DNA from: Oscillospiraceae bacterium
Lineage (GTDB): Bacteria > Bacillota > Clostridia > Oscillospirales > Oscillospiraceae
Assembly: GCA_015068235.1 (NCBI GenBank)
Contig: SVKY01000002.1
Span: forward strand, 41,870-105,869
Direction: 5' to 3'
Length of the DNA: 64,000 nucleotides
The notes beneath the pieces were generated by a model. It was not told where the DNA came from and ran no database searches. It worked only from the letters and a program-made list of their open reading frames with translations. The translations under genes were made by a program, and so were the position numbers. This document shows positions 45,037-53,298 of this stretch, one piece after another. The first letter of the stretch is position 1; the number at the start of each line of letters is the position of its first letter.

Positions 45037-45516
45037 TTGGAAACGAGAATGCAGCAAATGAGAGACGGGCGCAATCGTGAAAATGAAGCATGCGAAGAAT
45101 GTGGGATCCTTCCTGCCAGCGCACCGCTTGCAACTCCGTTTGTGCCGTTCCAGCGGAATAATCCGAGAACTTATCCTGCAAAACAGGGCGTTGTAAGAGG
45201 AACGCTTTTCCCGGGTTTGGATCTTCCCTATATGGGAATGGTGAATGAGGGCTCTCTCAGCCAAACACACCTTCACGAGCTGCAAACACTTGCCTTTGCG
45301 CTCACGGAGCTTGGCGAATATTTGGATACGCATGCGGATGATCGGGATGCTTTTGCACTCTTCCGCAGCTATGCCGAGCTGTATCAAAAGGGTCGGGAGG
45401 CATATGAAAAAATGCACGGTCCGCTCACGCAGAGGGCAGCGGCGATGGACGATAAGTACCGTTGGCTCAAAGACCCGTGGCCGTGGGAATATGCCGCCAA
45501 CAAAGAGGAGGGCTGA
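45037..45516 (+). CDS. cotJB: CotJA-CotJB fusion, spore coat protein
   Basis: 159 residues. The first half carries the CotJA pattern: FVPFQRNNPRTYPAKQGVVRGTLFPGLDLPY. The second half is CotJB: LHELQTLAFALTELGEYLDTHADDRDAF, followed by YEKMHGPLT and WPWE. In Bacillus and most Clostridia these are separate genes followed by cotJC; here they form one ORF, and cotJC starts 3 nt later. Start TTG 45037 is 8 nt after AAAGGAGG; ATG 45049 is an alternative. The cotJ operon is expressed in the mother cell during sporulation. Confidence 0.85.
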   Translation: METRMQQMRDGRNRENEACEECGILPASAPLATPFVPFQRNNPRTYPAKQGVVRGTLFPGLDLPYMGMVNEGSLSQTHLHELQTLAFALTELGEYLDTHADDRDAFALFRSYAELYQKGREAYEKMHGPLTQRAAAMDDKYRWLKDPWPWEYAANKEEG

Positions 45517-45518
45517 AC

Positions 45519-45983
45519 ATGTTTGTCTATGAAAAAAAGCTGCAATACCCCGTAAAAATCAAAAACTGCAACCCGAAGCTTGCAAGCATCATTATCAGTC
45601 AATACGGTGGTCCCGATGGGGAGTTGGGAGCATCGCTGCGCTATCTGTCACAGAGATATTCGATGCCCTATCCCGAGCTGAAGGGACTTTTAACGGACAT
45701 TGGCACGGAAGAACTTGGGCACCTTGAGATGGTGGGCACAATCGTGCATCAGCTCACGAGAAAGCTTACTGATGAACAGCGCAAGGCTGACGGCTTTGCT
45801 CAATATTTTGTCGATCATACGCAGAGCGTTTATCCGCAAGCGGCAAGCGGAACGCCGTGGTCTGCTGCGATGATGCAGGTCAAGGGCGATCCGATCACGG
45901 ATTTGGCAGAGGATATGGGCGCAGATGCCACGACCGCCAAAGAACAACCACACTTTCAAAAAGCCCGAAAACCCTTGATATGA
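45519..45983 (+). CDS. cotJC: CotJC manganese-catalase-like coat protein, N-terminal fragment (interrupted)
   Basis: Codons 1-135 are normal CotJC: GPDGELGASLRYLSQRY with Glu35 and GTEELGHLEMVG with an ExxH pair, that is three of the five expected Mn ligands. After DPITDLAEDMGA the reading frame enters foreign DNA and stops 19 residues later (stop 45981-45983). The missing C-terminal part, with the last Glu and His ligands, is at 55776-55967. As it stands the product cannot form the di-manganese site. In frame with its other half after excision of the intervening element. Confidence 0.9.
   Translation: MFVYEKKLQYPVKIKNCNPKLASIIISQYGGPDGELGASLRYLSQRYSMPYPELKGLLTDIGTEELGHLEMVGTIVHQLTRKLTDEQRKADGFAQYFVDHTQSVYPQAASGTPWSAAMMQVKGDPITDLAEDMGADATTAKEQPHFQKARKPLI
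45918..45930 (+). mobile_element. Left attachment site (attL) of the cotJC element
   Basis: GGCGCAGATGCC. The GCAG (45921-45924) is shared with the right junction. The inner side continues with CGACCGCCAAAGAAC, whose AAGAAC is the inverted partner of GTTCTT near the right end. Confidence 0.65.
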
Positions 45984-46111
45984 CTGGGTTTTTGGCACTT
46001 TGAGACTTTTTGCAAAAATGGCATACCTGCAATCACATAAGAACAACTTGACCCTATTTTACACTATTTTTTACAAAATTCACGATAGGACAAGCTGTTT
46101 CCGGAGAAAAG

Positions 46112-46170
46112 AAAACACCCCCGATACTGCTAAATATCCATTTAGGACAAGCAATATCGGGGGGTGTGTT
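46112..46170. terminator. Bidirectional hairpin after the first Fic gene
   Basis: AACACCCCCGATA pairs with TATCGGGGGGTGT, with a T-rich run on the minus strand side (GTGTTTTCTTTTC). It fills most of 45984-46174, which has no gene. Confidence 0.75.
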
Positions 46171-46174
46171 TTAA

Positions 46175-47254
46175 CTATCTAAAAACCAAAACTTCCCATT
46201 TGCCGTAGCGTTTGCCGCTTTCACGGCGGATAAATTTCTTATCCTGCAGGGATTTCATCAGCCGCTTTACAGTAGCAATGGATTTTCCGGTGGCTTCGGC
46301 GATTTCTTGCTGCTTAATGGTTGGGTTCTTTGCGACCAATTTCAAGATCGCCAGTTCTTCCAAAGTATCAAATTGATACTTTGGAATCTCGGTTTTAATA
46401 CTTTTGGAATCACCCTCTGCCACATAGTCCACGTGCATAAATCTGTTTTTCAGCTCGTGATTGGTGCCAAGCAGAAGGTTGCCGAAGAACATTTCCAAAA
46501 ATTTCGTTGTGGAATGGATACCCTTTTGCAGATTGTTGTAGTTGGCACGAACCAGGGCATTACGGAAATACCAAGAGTTCTTCTCAAAGGCGTCATTGTT
46601 CACCTTGAAGCCGAAGGTCTTCATATACTTGATCATAAACACAGCGGTGGCTCTGGTGTTGCCCTCGCAGAAGGGATGGATCTGCCAGATATCCGACGCA
46701 AACTTTGCTAAATGTCTGACCGATGCCTCCACCGACAGTCCCTCATAGGAAAAATGCTTTTCAGTCGCAAAGTCGTAATCCAAAGTGTCACGGATGCTGT
46801 TGAAGTCCGCATAGATCACCGTGTCGCCGTTCAGCACCCACTCCTTTTTGGTGATGTTGTACTGACGGATCTGACCGGCGTGCTTGAACACGCCGTCAAA
46901 TAATCTGCGATGAATGGTCATCCACTCCGCCGGAGAAAACTGAAAACTCTTTTCGCCCAGGAGCTTTGCAATCCGTGCGGAAACGATATCTGCCTCTTTG
47001 GTGTTGTCCTCCACCTCGGTACGCACATCACGCTGTTCGTAATAGCTCTGAATACGCTTCTGCGCCTCGTCGATGGTGATATTTCCCTCGATATGCTCCT
47101 TGGCAGTATCCAGCAAGTATTCAGAGGTTTTCAGCCCGTCAACAGCCTGCAGACCGATGGCAGTCTGCCAAGCCTCACTCTTTTCAACCTTTCCGGGTTC
47201 GCCTTGCCTTATATATTCTTCCAGATCATATTGCCATTTCATTTCGTCTGACAT
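46175..47254 (-). CDS. Fic-family protein with C-terminal winged helix
   Basis: 359 residues. The Fic core contains HPFCEGNTR (residues 193-201), the nucleotide-transfer motif with catalytic His; the variant G-N-T-R instead of G-N-G-R may alter activity. The N-terminal region resembles Fic_N domains. The C-terminus is a winged helix (IKQQEIAEATGKSIATVKRLMKSLQDKKFIRRE). Fic proteins usually AMPylate targets or act as toxins. It is the third gene in an xre-fic-fic set. Start ATG 47254 follows GAGG. Confidence 0.9.
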   Translation of the reverse strand: MSDEMKWQYDLEEYIRQGEPGKVEKSEAWQTAIGLQAVDGLKTSEYLLDTAKEHIEGNITIDEAQKRIQSYYEQRDVRTEVEDNTKEADIVSARIAKLLGEKSFQFSPAEWMTIHRRLFDGVFKHAGQIRQYNITKKEWVLNGDTVIYADFNSIRDTLDYDFATEKHFSYEGLSVEASVRHLAKFASDIWQIHPFCEGNTRATAVFMIKYMKTFGFKVNNDAFEKNSWYFRNALVRANYNNLQKGIHSTTKFLEMFFGNLLLGTNHELKNRFMHVDYVAEGDSKSIKTEIPKYQFDTLEELAILKLVAKNPTIKQQEIAEATGKSIATVKRLMKSLQDKKFIRRESGKRYGKWEVLVFR

Positions 47255-47271
47255 ATCTGAACCTCGTTTCG

Positions 47272-47880
47272 TTATCGTAAATCTTCCGTCTTGAAGGTTG
47301 TATAACCCTCGTAATAGTAGCTGTGGTCGATGCCCTTCATATAGACCTCGCGGCTATGGATATCGTTGGTCAGGGCGTTTTTCAAGATATGTTTGATCTC
47401 GATATCCTTAATGGGACTGCGCTCCATTGCAAGCAGGTAATCCTCTTTATCCACCTTGCTCCAATCGACCACCTTGCCGATCTCCTTCTTAAAGATGCAA
47501 TCCAGCCAGATGCGGGTGCTTCTACCATTGCCCTCACGGAAGGGATGGGCAATATTCATTTCCACGTACTTCTCCACGATCTCATCAAAGTTGGAGTGGG
47601 GCATCTTGTCGATGTTGGCAAGTGCCGCTTCCAGATACATCAGCGGAGCGAAACGGAAGTTTCCCTTTGCGATATTAACTGTACGAAGCTCGCCGGCAAA
47701 GTCGTAGATCTCGTCAAAGAGATATTTATGGATGGCTTTCAGCGAAGCGGTCGTACCTGCCTCCAAGCTGTCCAGAACGCCGTTTTCAAACAGCTCTAAC
47801 GCTTTCTTCTTGCTGATGCGCTCCTCCGCTTCTGCAAGTTCGGGAGAGCTTGTGATGCCAAGTTTATTTTCCGGTGTCAT
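47272..47880 (-). CDS. Fic-family protein (small, toxin-like)
   Basis: 202 residues with a canonical HPFREGNGRSTR (from residue 112), so all catalytic residues of an AMP-transferase are kept. Small single-domain Fic proteins of this type act as toxins neutralised by an antitoxin. The gene abuts the XRE gene upstream (stop TAG directly followed by ATG) and lies 17 nt before the larger Fic gene. Confidence 0.9.
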   Translation of the reverse strand: MTPENKLGITSSPELAEAEERISKKKALELFENGVLDSLEAGTTASLKAIHKYLFDEIYDFAGELRTVNIAKGNFRFAPLMYLEAALANIDKMPHSNFDEIVEKYVEMNIAHPFREGNGRSTRIWLDCIFKKEIGKVVDWSKVDKEDYLLAMERSPIKDIEIKHILKNALTNDIHSREVYMKGIDHSYYYEGYTTFKTEDLR

Positions 47881-48102
47881 CTATTTGTCCCCCTTCGCTT
47901 CATCGGGGACGAACTCCATAATGTCGTCCACATTGCAACCAAGGGCAGCACAAACCTTGCCCAGGGTGTCCACCTGAACAGATTCATTCCTGCCCATCTT
48001 CGCCATAGCGTTGGAAGTGATGCCCGATAGCTTAACAAGCTCGGTTTTCTTGAGTCCTCTATCAATAAGTAATTTCCACAATTTATTGTAACTGATAGCC
48101 AT
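47881..48102 (-). CDS. XRE-family helix-turn-helix regulator (antitoxin-like)
   Basis: 73 residues. Cro/CI-type helix-turn-helix: KLLIDRGLKKTELVKLSGITSNAMAKMGRNESVQVDTLGKVCAALGCNVDDIMEF. Directly coupled to the small Fic gene, so it may regulate it or neutralise it. Start after AGGTTTCC-type weak site; upstream DNA is AT-rich. Confidence 0.85.
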   Translation of the reverse strand: MAISYNKLWKLLIDRGLKKTELVKLSGITSNAMAKMGRNESVQVDTLGKVCAALGCNVDDIMEFVPDEAKGDK

Positions 48103-48187
48103 AGGAAACCTCCGAAGGTTAGTAAAAGTAAAATTTATATAACGATTTGTATGATACCGAAAATATGTTCCTTATAATATGGACTTG

Positions 48188-48916
48188 TTATATATTATAA
48201 GAGAAATTATCATCATTCCATAATTTTTCGAAATATTTCGAATAAAGAGAAAAACCTTTTCCGCCTTTAATATATTTGTATGTAATTGTTTGTTGGCTAA
48301 CTACGCCATACAAATATGGTCCGATATAGATTTCATCATCTAGTCTCCAATAAAAATCCAATGTCATTGCATTATATAGTTTGATTTCTATTTTTCCTTT
48401 GTTTGACTGTTTGTTTAGGTTGTTTGCCCAATCGATTAAATTAAAAATAGATTGAGAGATACTTCCTTCACTAGCCCCTTCTTCGATTTCCCTTTGCTTT
48501 ATAAAATCGCTATTGGGATCCATAACCAAAAGACGAACATTCATCCCTGATTGCATACACAATAAAACATCTTCGCTCCGGTTACTTCTAAATGAGCTTA
48601 ATCCAAATGCGATTCCATCTAACTGCTTTACATGATGACTCTCTAATTTGGGATCTGATTCATTATTCTTTTCAGCTCGCGTTTTGAAGATTTTTTCTAG
48701 TTTCCATTCATGCCACGCAAGATATTCTTGATGATAGTCTATCAAAATAGCAGAAAAAAGAAGTACTAGCCCTGATGCAATTAATGAACAACCTATGTTT
48801 ACACAAACATTACTTGTTGTTTTTAAGTAGGCTATATCCACAATATTCAAAACGATACCTAAGATGACCAGTACACAAGAAACTATTAATGAGTATGGGT
48901 TTATTGTTTTTTTCAT
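48188..48916 (-). CDS. Two-TM protein with PLD-like (DUF5919-like) C-terminal domain
   Basis: 242 residues from ATG 48916 after GAGGTG (the track start is an in-frame GTG at 48925). Two membrane helices (about 9-28 and 40-60) are followed by a cytoplasmic domain with VRLLVMDPNSDF, KLYNAMTLDFYWRLDDEIYIGPYLYG and SLYSKYFEKLWND. That arrangement resembles phospholipase-D-like domains found in prokaryotic signalling or defence proteins. A classic HxKxxxxD motif is not evident. Low-GC codon use differs from the flanking genes. Function not known. Confidence 0.55.
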   Translation of the reverse strand: MKKTINPYSLIVSCVLVILGIVLNIVDIAYLKTTSNVCVNIGCSLIASGLVLLFSAILIDYHQEYLAWHEWKLEKIFKTRAEKNNESDPKLESHHVKQLDGIAFGLSSFRSNRSEDVLLCMQSGMNVRLLVMDPNSDFIKQREIEEGASEGSISQSIFNLIDWANNLNKQSNKGKIEIKLYNAMTLDFYWRLDDEIYIGPYLYGVVSQQTITYKYIKGGKGFSLYSKYFEKLWNDDNFSYNI

Positions 48917-48925
48917 TTTTAACAC

Positions 48926-49385
48926 CTCATATGGATTATGTAATTACAATATATTATACCACGTTTTGCTAATGTTTTCAATATTATTTCAACGATTTTC
49001 AAAATTATATTGAGTTTTTCAAGTTTTGGTATGTCGCAATGTAAATCCGCACCGTTATCCATTGATTGCTCGGATCGGCAACGGTTAATGAGGATATATT
49101 ACGCCTCTCACGGCTGTTATAAGCAGTCTATTGTTGTGACGATAAACATTCCTGTATTTTAATCGAACTCGGCTCAGATACGCTTCTGCGGCATATGAGT
49201 GCCGTCACAATCCTAATGGGATCATTTTTAATGATGTGCGTTTCGGTATGATAAGTGCCCTCTTTCCGAAACGATAATCATCTTCATTTGAAAATGATTA
49301 AATGACCGTCATTTGAAAAAGCCATGTAGATTTATTATTGATTTACTTGCGGATTTATCCGCATCATTTCAATATGATAGGCGAC
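48926..49385. other. AT-rich noncoding DNA with short TTTCGGTATGA-type repeats
   Basis: No credible ORF. Contains scattered copies of TTTCGGTATGAT and CATTTGAAAATGA-like words that continue into the larger repeat beginning near 49386. Confidence 0.5.
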
Positions 49386-49830
49386 CATCCTTTCGGTATG
49401 ATGAGATGGACTTCTTTTCGGAATGACAGAGTGCTTTTTGGGATGACTGTCCCTGCTCCCTCATTTCGGAATCAGGGGGAATTTACCTCTTATCATCACG
49501 AAAATGTCTATGCTTTTTCTTATCATTTGTAAAGAAAATCATTCCGAAATTCTATCATTCCGAGGAGTAAAATCATCTTCTAAGACTTTAGATAGAAAAG
49601 TCATAAATCAGCGTAAATCATATGTGAACTTCGTTTTTTCTGGGTGAAATCTCGTTTTTAGAGGGTGTGAACAGGGTTTTAACCCATCGTGAACCCTGTT
49701 TTTGATATATAAGAACTATCACGAATCCTAAAGGGGAAGCATTTTTAAAAACGATTTTGTAAATAAGGGGGATAAGAGTTTGGTGCAGAATTTGCTATAT
49801 TTCCATACTGCCTATGCCCCTTGTTATACC
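49386..49830 (+). repeat. Large direct repeat A (partner at 51911)
   Basis: Shares with copy B long identical or near-identical stretches, for example CTTATCATTTGTAAAGAAAA and ACTTTAGATAGAAA, in the same order and orientation. Many TTTCGGAATGA-type iterons. Near its end is a hairpin AACAGGGTT/AACCCTGTT with a T-run, then CCCCTTGTTATA-type short tandem units. Confidence 0.85.
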
Positions 49831-49888
49831 CCTTATTATGCCCCTCTTTATCCTCCGCTTTTTACCCCTTTATATTCCCCTTAATAAA

Positions 49889-49921
49889 GTAAAAGACGTT
49901 GCAACGAAGCAACGTCTTTTT
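49889..49921. terminator. Terminator after the NifX-like gene
   Basis: AAAGACGTTGC pairs with GCAACGTCTTT, with A/T runs on both sides. Confidence 0.85.
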
Positions 49922-49925
49922 TGAT

Positions 49926-50336
49926 TTAATGACAACCGTGAGAACCGCAATTACTGCCGCAGCCGTGGGAACCGCAGGTGTGGCCCTCGCCGTGGTGATG
50001 GTCGTGGTGGTCGCACTTGGCTTCGGGATCATAGTTCAAACTGTTTGCAAGGAATGCCTCCACTGCTTCGTCCGCATCACCGTAGACACCGCCGAAGAGC
50101 TTGATACCTGCCTGTGCCAGAGCTATCTGCGCACCGCCGCCGATGCCACCGCAAATGAGGACGTCTGCATTCAGTGCAGAAAGAAGTCCTGCCAATGCGC
50201 CGTGGCCGCTGCCGTTGGTATCAATTACTTCTGTATTTACAATTTTGCCGCCCTCTACCTCGTAGAGCTTAAACTGTGCGGTATGACCGAAGTGCTGAAA
50301 GATCTGTCCGTTTTGATATGTAACTGCAATTTTCAT
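49926..50336 (-). CDS. NifX/NifB-type dinitrogenase iron-molybdenum cofactor domain protein
   Basis: 136 residues. The N-terminal ~105 residues form the NifX/NifB_C fold (MKIAVTYQNGQIFQHFGHTAQFKLYEV, DVLICGGIGGGAQIALAQAGIKLFGG). The C-terminus is a His/Cys-rich tail (DHHDHHHGEGHTCGSHGC...) suited to bind metal ions. No nitrogenase genes are near, so it is one of the many orphan metal-binding relatives. The start overlaps the MATE stop (ATGA), so it is coupled to the transporter. Confidence 0.9.
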   Translation of the reverse strand: MKIAVTYQNGQIFQHFGHTAQFKLYEVEGGKIVNTEVIDTNGSGHGALAGLLSALNADVLICGGIGGGAQIALAQAGIKLFGGVYGDADEAVEAFLANSLNYDPEAKCDHHDHHHGEGHTCGSHGCGSNCGSHGCH

Positions 50337-51706
50337 TGTATCTTCTCCGTTTCTACTTTTTTAAGTGATTTTTTGAATTGAACGGCAAAGAGGATTGCCG
50401 TGAAGGTTACTGCTATGATATCTGCCACCGGCTCGGCAAGGTAAACGCCCATCGTCTTATCCTGCACAAGATTGGGAATCAAATAAATAAACGGCAAAAG
50501 TAAGACAAATTTACGCACGATGGCAACGATGATGGAACCGGGTGCGTTGCCGGTGGAAACGAAAGTCATCTGGCAAGCGATCTGAATACCGAAAATGCAC
50601 ATCACACCACAGTAGATCCGCAGAGCATTTGCGGTAAAGTCGATCAACTCTTTATCGGGCGTAAAGATACCCGCAAACACCTGGGGGAACAGCATAATAG
50701 CACCCCAGATGACAAAGGAATAGACGACACAGGAGGTCAGAAGCAGTCTGAAGGTCTTTTTCACACGGTCGGTATTCTTCGCACCGTAGTTATAGCTGGA
50801 TATAGGCTGTGCGCCCTGAGCGATACCCTGCATAGGCAGCATTGCAAACTGCATCACGCTGGTGAGGATTGTCATTGCACCCACGGCAATGTCGCCGCCG
50901 TATTTGAGAAGCGAGGAATTAAAGCAGACCGAGATCACGCTTTCGCTGCTTTGCATAATGAACGCAGAAAGACCCAACGCAACGCACGGGAGGACAAGCT
51001 TTCCGTTAATACGCATATTCTTGCGTTGGAGCATCAAGTAGGTCTTCTTTCCACGCAGGAAGCTGAGCACCCAAACACAGGAGATCGCCTGCGAAATGAT
51101 GGTAGCCAGTGCCGCACCCTTAACGCCGAGATCACAGGCGAAAATAAAGATGAGGTCAAGAATAATGTTACTGACCGCACCGATGAGCACCGTCATCATA
51201 CCAATCTTGGCAAAGCCCTGGGCGGTGATGAATGCACCCATACCGAGGGTAAGCTGAACGAAGATCGTGCCGATAGCGTAGATGTTCATATAGTCGGTGG
51301 CATAGCCGATGGTATTCTTGCTTGCGCCGAACATCAAAAGCAGATCCTCATTCCAAATCAGTAGTACGGCGGTAAGGATTGCAGAGAGAAAGAGCTGAAG
51401 CGTAAAACAGCCGCCCAAGATCTTTTCGGCAGATTCGTTATCGCCCTTGCCCATATAGATAGATGCCCTTGGTGCGCCGCCGGAGCTGATGAGAGCCGCA
51501 AAAGCGGATATGATCATAATGATAGGCATACATACGCCAACGCCTGTCAGCGCAAGGCTACCGTCCCCGGGCATATGGCCGATGTAAATGCGGTCAACGA
51601 TGTTGTAAAGCATATTAATAAGCTGAGCCACCACCGTGGGAAGCGCAAGCTTAAACAGCAGCTTTCCGATCGGTGCCGTACCCAGCATCTCTTTGTTGTC
51701 GTTCAT
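50333..51706 (-). CDS. MATE-family efflux transporter
   Basis: 457 residues with about twelve membrane helices. MATE signatures: PTVVAQLINMLYNIVDRIYIGHM, GVGVCMPIIMII, GAQPISSYNYGAKN and the C-terminal region. It couples Na+ or H+ flow to drug export in this family. The substrate is unknown. First gene of the MATE-nifX pair; promoter at 51748-51776. The pair is bracketed by repeats A and B and may have been gained as one unit. Confidence 0.92.
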   Translation of the reverse strand: MNDNKEMLGTAPIGKLLFKLALPTVVAQLINMLYNIVDRIYIGHMPGDGSLALTGVGVCMPIIMIISAFAALISSGGAPRASIYMGKGDNESAEKILGGCFTLQLFLSAILTAVLLIWNEDLLLMFGASKNTIGYATDYMNIYAIGTIFVQLTLGMGAFITAQGFAKIGMMTVLIGAVSNIILDLIFIFACDLGVKGAALATIISQAISCVWVLSFLRGKKTYLMLQRKNMRINGKLVLPCVALGLSAFIMQSSESVISVCFNSSLLKYGGDIAVGAMTILTSVMQFAMLPMQGIAQGAQPISSYNYGAKNTDRVKKTFRLLLTSCVVYSFVIWGAIMLFPQVFAGIFTPDKELIDFTANALRIYCGVMCIFGIQIACQMTFVSTGNAPGSIIVAIVRKFVLLLPFIYLIPNLVQDKTMGVYLAEPVADIIAVTFTAILFAVQFKKSLKKVETEKIQ

Positions 51707-51747
51707 AGTATCATCCCTTGCCGTTTGTGTTTCATAATCATTAGAAG

Positions 51748-51776
51748 ATTATACTCCATAATTGTGAACATTTCAA
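51748..51776 (-). promoter_or_regulatory. Promoter of the MATE-NifX pair
   Basis: Minus strand TTGAAA, 17-nt spacer, TATAAT. Confidence 0.75.
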
Positions 51777-51910
51777 TTACTTTTCGGCATATCGGCGCTA
51801 ACGGGAATTTATGACCGTCATTTCGGAATGAAGATTATGAGCATCATTTGCATCCAGATTCGTTTTTGATTTATAACGGATTATTCCGTTCATTTTCAAA
51901 TAACCGCTTG

Positions 51911-52375
51911 ACCGTCCTTTCGGTATGATGGGATGACTTCTTTTCGGAATGACGGGAGCGTTTCGGGACGACTACTCTTGCCCCTCGTTTCGAAATTGGG
52001 GGGATTTACCTCTTATCATATCGAAAATGTCTGTGCTTTTTCTTATCATTTGTAAAGAAAATCATTCCGAAATCTTATCATTCCGGAGGGGAAAATCATC
52101 TTCTATGACTTTAGATAGAAAGGTCATAAATCAGTGTAAATCATATGTGAATTTCGGTTTTTTCTGAGTGCATTTCGCTTTTTAAACCTGTGAACCCCAT
52201 GCAAACCGGTATTGAACCCGGTTTTTATTAATATTCCTCTATCATTAATCCTAAAGGGGGAACCGTTTTTGCAAAACTGAATTAAAATAAGGGGGAAATA
52301 AAAAAGTTCTAAAATTGGTATGAAAACATACCGGTTACTGCACTAACATTCCGCCTTGTTATGCCCCTTGTTATT
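51911..52375 (+). repeat. Large direct repeat B (partner at 49386)
   Basis: Second copy of the ~450-bp repeat, diverged by substitutions and small indels. Its hairpin has a different sequence (AACCGGT/ACCCGGTT) but sits at the same place as the one in copy A, so pairing is kept while bases change. No ORF. Confidence 0.85.
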
Positions 52376-52399
52376 CTCTCGTTGTTATCAAAAACACTA

Positions 52400-52681
52400 C
52401 TATTTCTTTTTTCTCTTGCCGTCTTGTTCCTTTTGCTTATTGAGTTCTTCAAGTGCTTTTTTGCCTTCTTCAGAGGAAAAGTATTCTTGAATATCAGGCA
52501 ACAACGCACGGGCAAGTGATTCAAGAGCTGACTTTGAAATTTCGATGTTTTCTAGGTTGTGATCTTCTTGATGGGTTACATTACCCTTCTTGTCAAAATA
52601 AACAATAGAACAAGGTCTGCCGCTTTCGATATCATCTCCAACCGATAACGACGTGTTGTAGCAAATCTCCATTTTGCTCAT
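52400..52681 (-). CDS. Small hypothetical protein (93 aa)
   Basis: Mixed N-terminal part (MEICYNTSLSVGDDIESGRPCSIVYFD) and a Lys/Glu-rich C-terminal helix ending in KRKKK. I do not recognise it. Start ATG 52681 after AGGAGAAAG, 12 nt after the SLOG gene, so the two are probably cotranscribed. Confidence 0.6.
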   Translation of the reverse strand: MSKMEICYNTSLSVGDDIESGRPCSIVYFDKKGNVTHQEDHNLENIEISKSALESLARALLPDIQEYFSSEEGKKALEELNKQKEQDGKRKKK

Positions 52682-52692
52682 GTTTCTTTCTC

Positions 52693-53166
52693 CTAATCTA
52701 ATATAAAGATTTCTTTTTTGTGTTTGGTTGCGTAATCAAGAGCGATTTTAGTACCACTTTTGCGAGTGATTGGGGCATAAGATTCATCATAATAAACGAC
52801 ACAAAAACGGCTTTGATTTATCATTTCAAAGTTGCGTTCAACATAGGCTGCCCTGCCCGAACCTATGATTCTTTCGGGGTAGTAGGTATCTTCGTAACTC
52901 TCCAAAAGGTAGTCTTTATAGTTGTCACTGATAACCGGAAATTCTGCTCGTACATAAATTCGTTTTATGTTCGGGTATTTTTCTTTAAGTTTGGAGACGA
53001 TTTCAAGGCAAAGGTCGTTAAAACGGCTTTTGCTGCCGAACAGAAAGGTATCAACACGTTCACTTACAATAAGACTTTCAATCGTCTTGTATAGTTTGAC
53101 TTTTAGTTTCTCGGTTTCATTTATTTTTCTGTGTCCAAAGAAACAGCAGATGTTTTCAATCAACAT
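52693..53166 (-). CDS. SLOG-family (DUF1273/YspA-like) protein
   Basis: 157 residues from ATG 53166 after GAGGTGAGT. N-terminus ICCFFGHRKI is typical of SLOG/LOG-related Rossmann proteins that bind nucleotides or their derivatives, and ARKSGTKIALDYA-like residues (ITRKSGTKIALDYATKHKK) form the second half of the fold. SLOG proteins occur in nucleotide signalling and in conflict systems such as phage defence. The partner is not known. Divergent from the XRE gene across two operators. Confidence 0.75.
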   Translation of the reverse strand: MLIENICCFFGHRKINETEKLKVKLYKTIESLIVSERVDTFLFGSKSRFNDLCLEIVSKLKEKYPNIKRIYVRAEFPVISDNYKDYLLESYEDTYYPERIIGSGRAAYVERNFEMINQSRFCVVYYDESYAPITRKSGTKIALDYATKHKKEIFILD

Positions 53167-53215
53167 ACTCACCTCACGCATAATTCACTAAAGAAATAGC
53201 AAAAATATTATTTAG

Positions 53216-53264
53216 TATCCCAATAGGATATATACGTTATTTTATCATATCCGAATGGGATATA
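53216..53264. promoter_or_regulatory. Two operators TATCC-N5-GGATA
   Basis: TATCCCAATAGGATA (from 53216) and TATCCGAATGGGATA (from 53248), spaced about 32 nt, about three helical turns, between the divergent SLOG and XRE genes. Likely bound by the XRE protein. Confidence 0.75.
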
Positions 53265-53298
53265 CAATAATATTAACGTAATTAATGAGGTGAATACT

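Noticed and set aside
49889-49921. Possible CRISPR-like repeats in 49800-49900 (CCCCTTGTTATA units)
   Set aside because: Units are 12-13 bp, degenerate and without spacers; they are simple tandem repeats.
49926-50336. Nitrogenase cluster
   Set aside because: Only an orphan NifX-like domain is present; no nifHDK or nifB.
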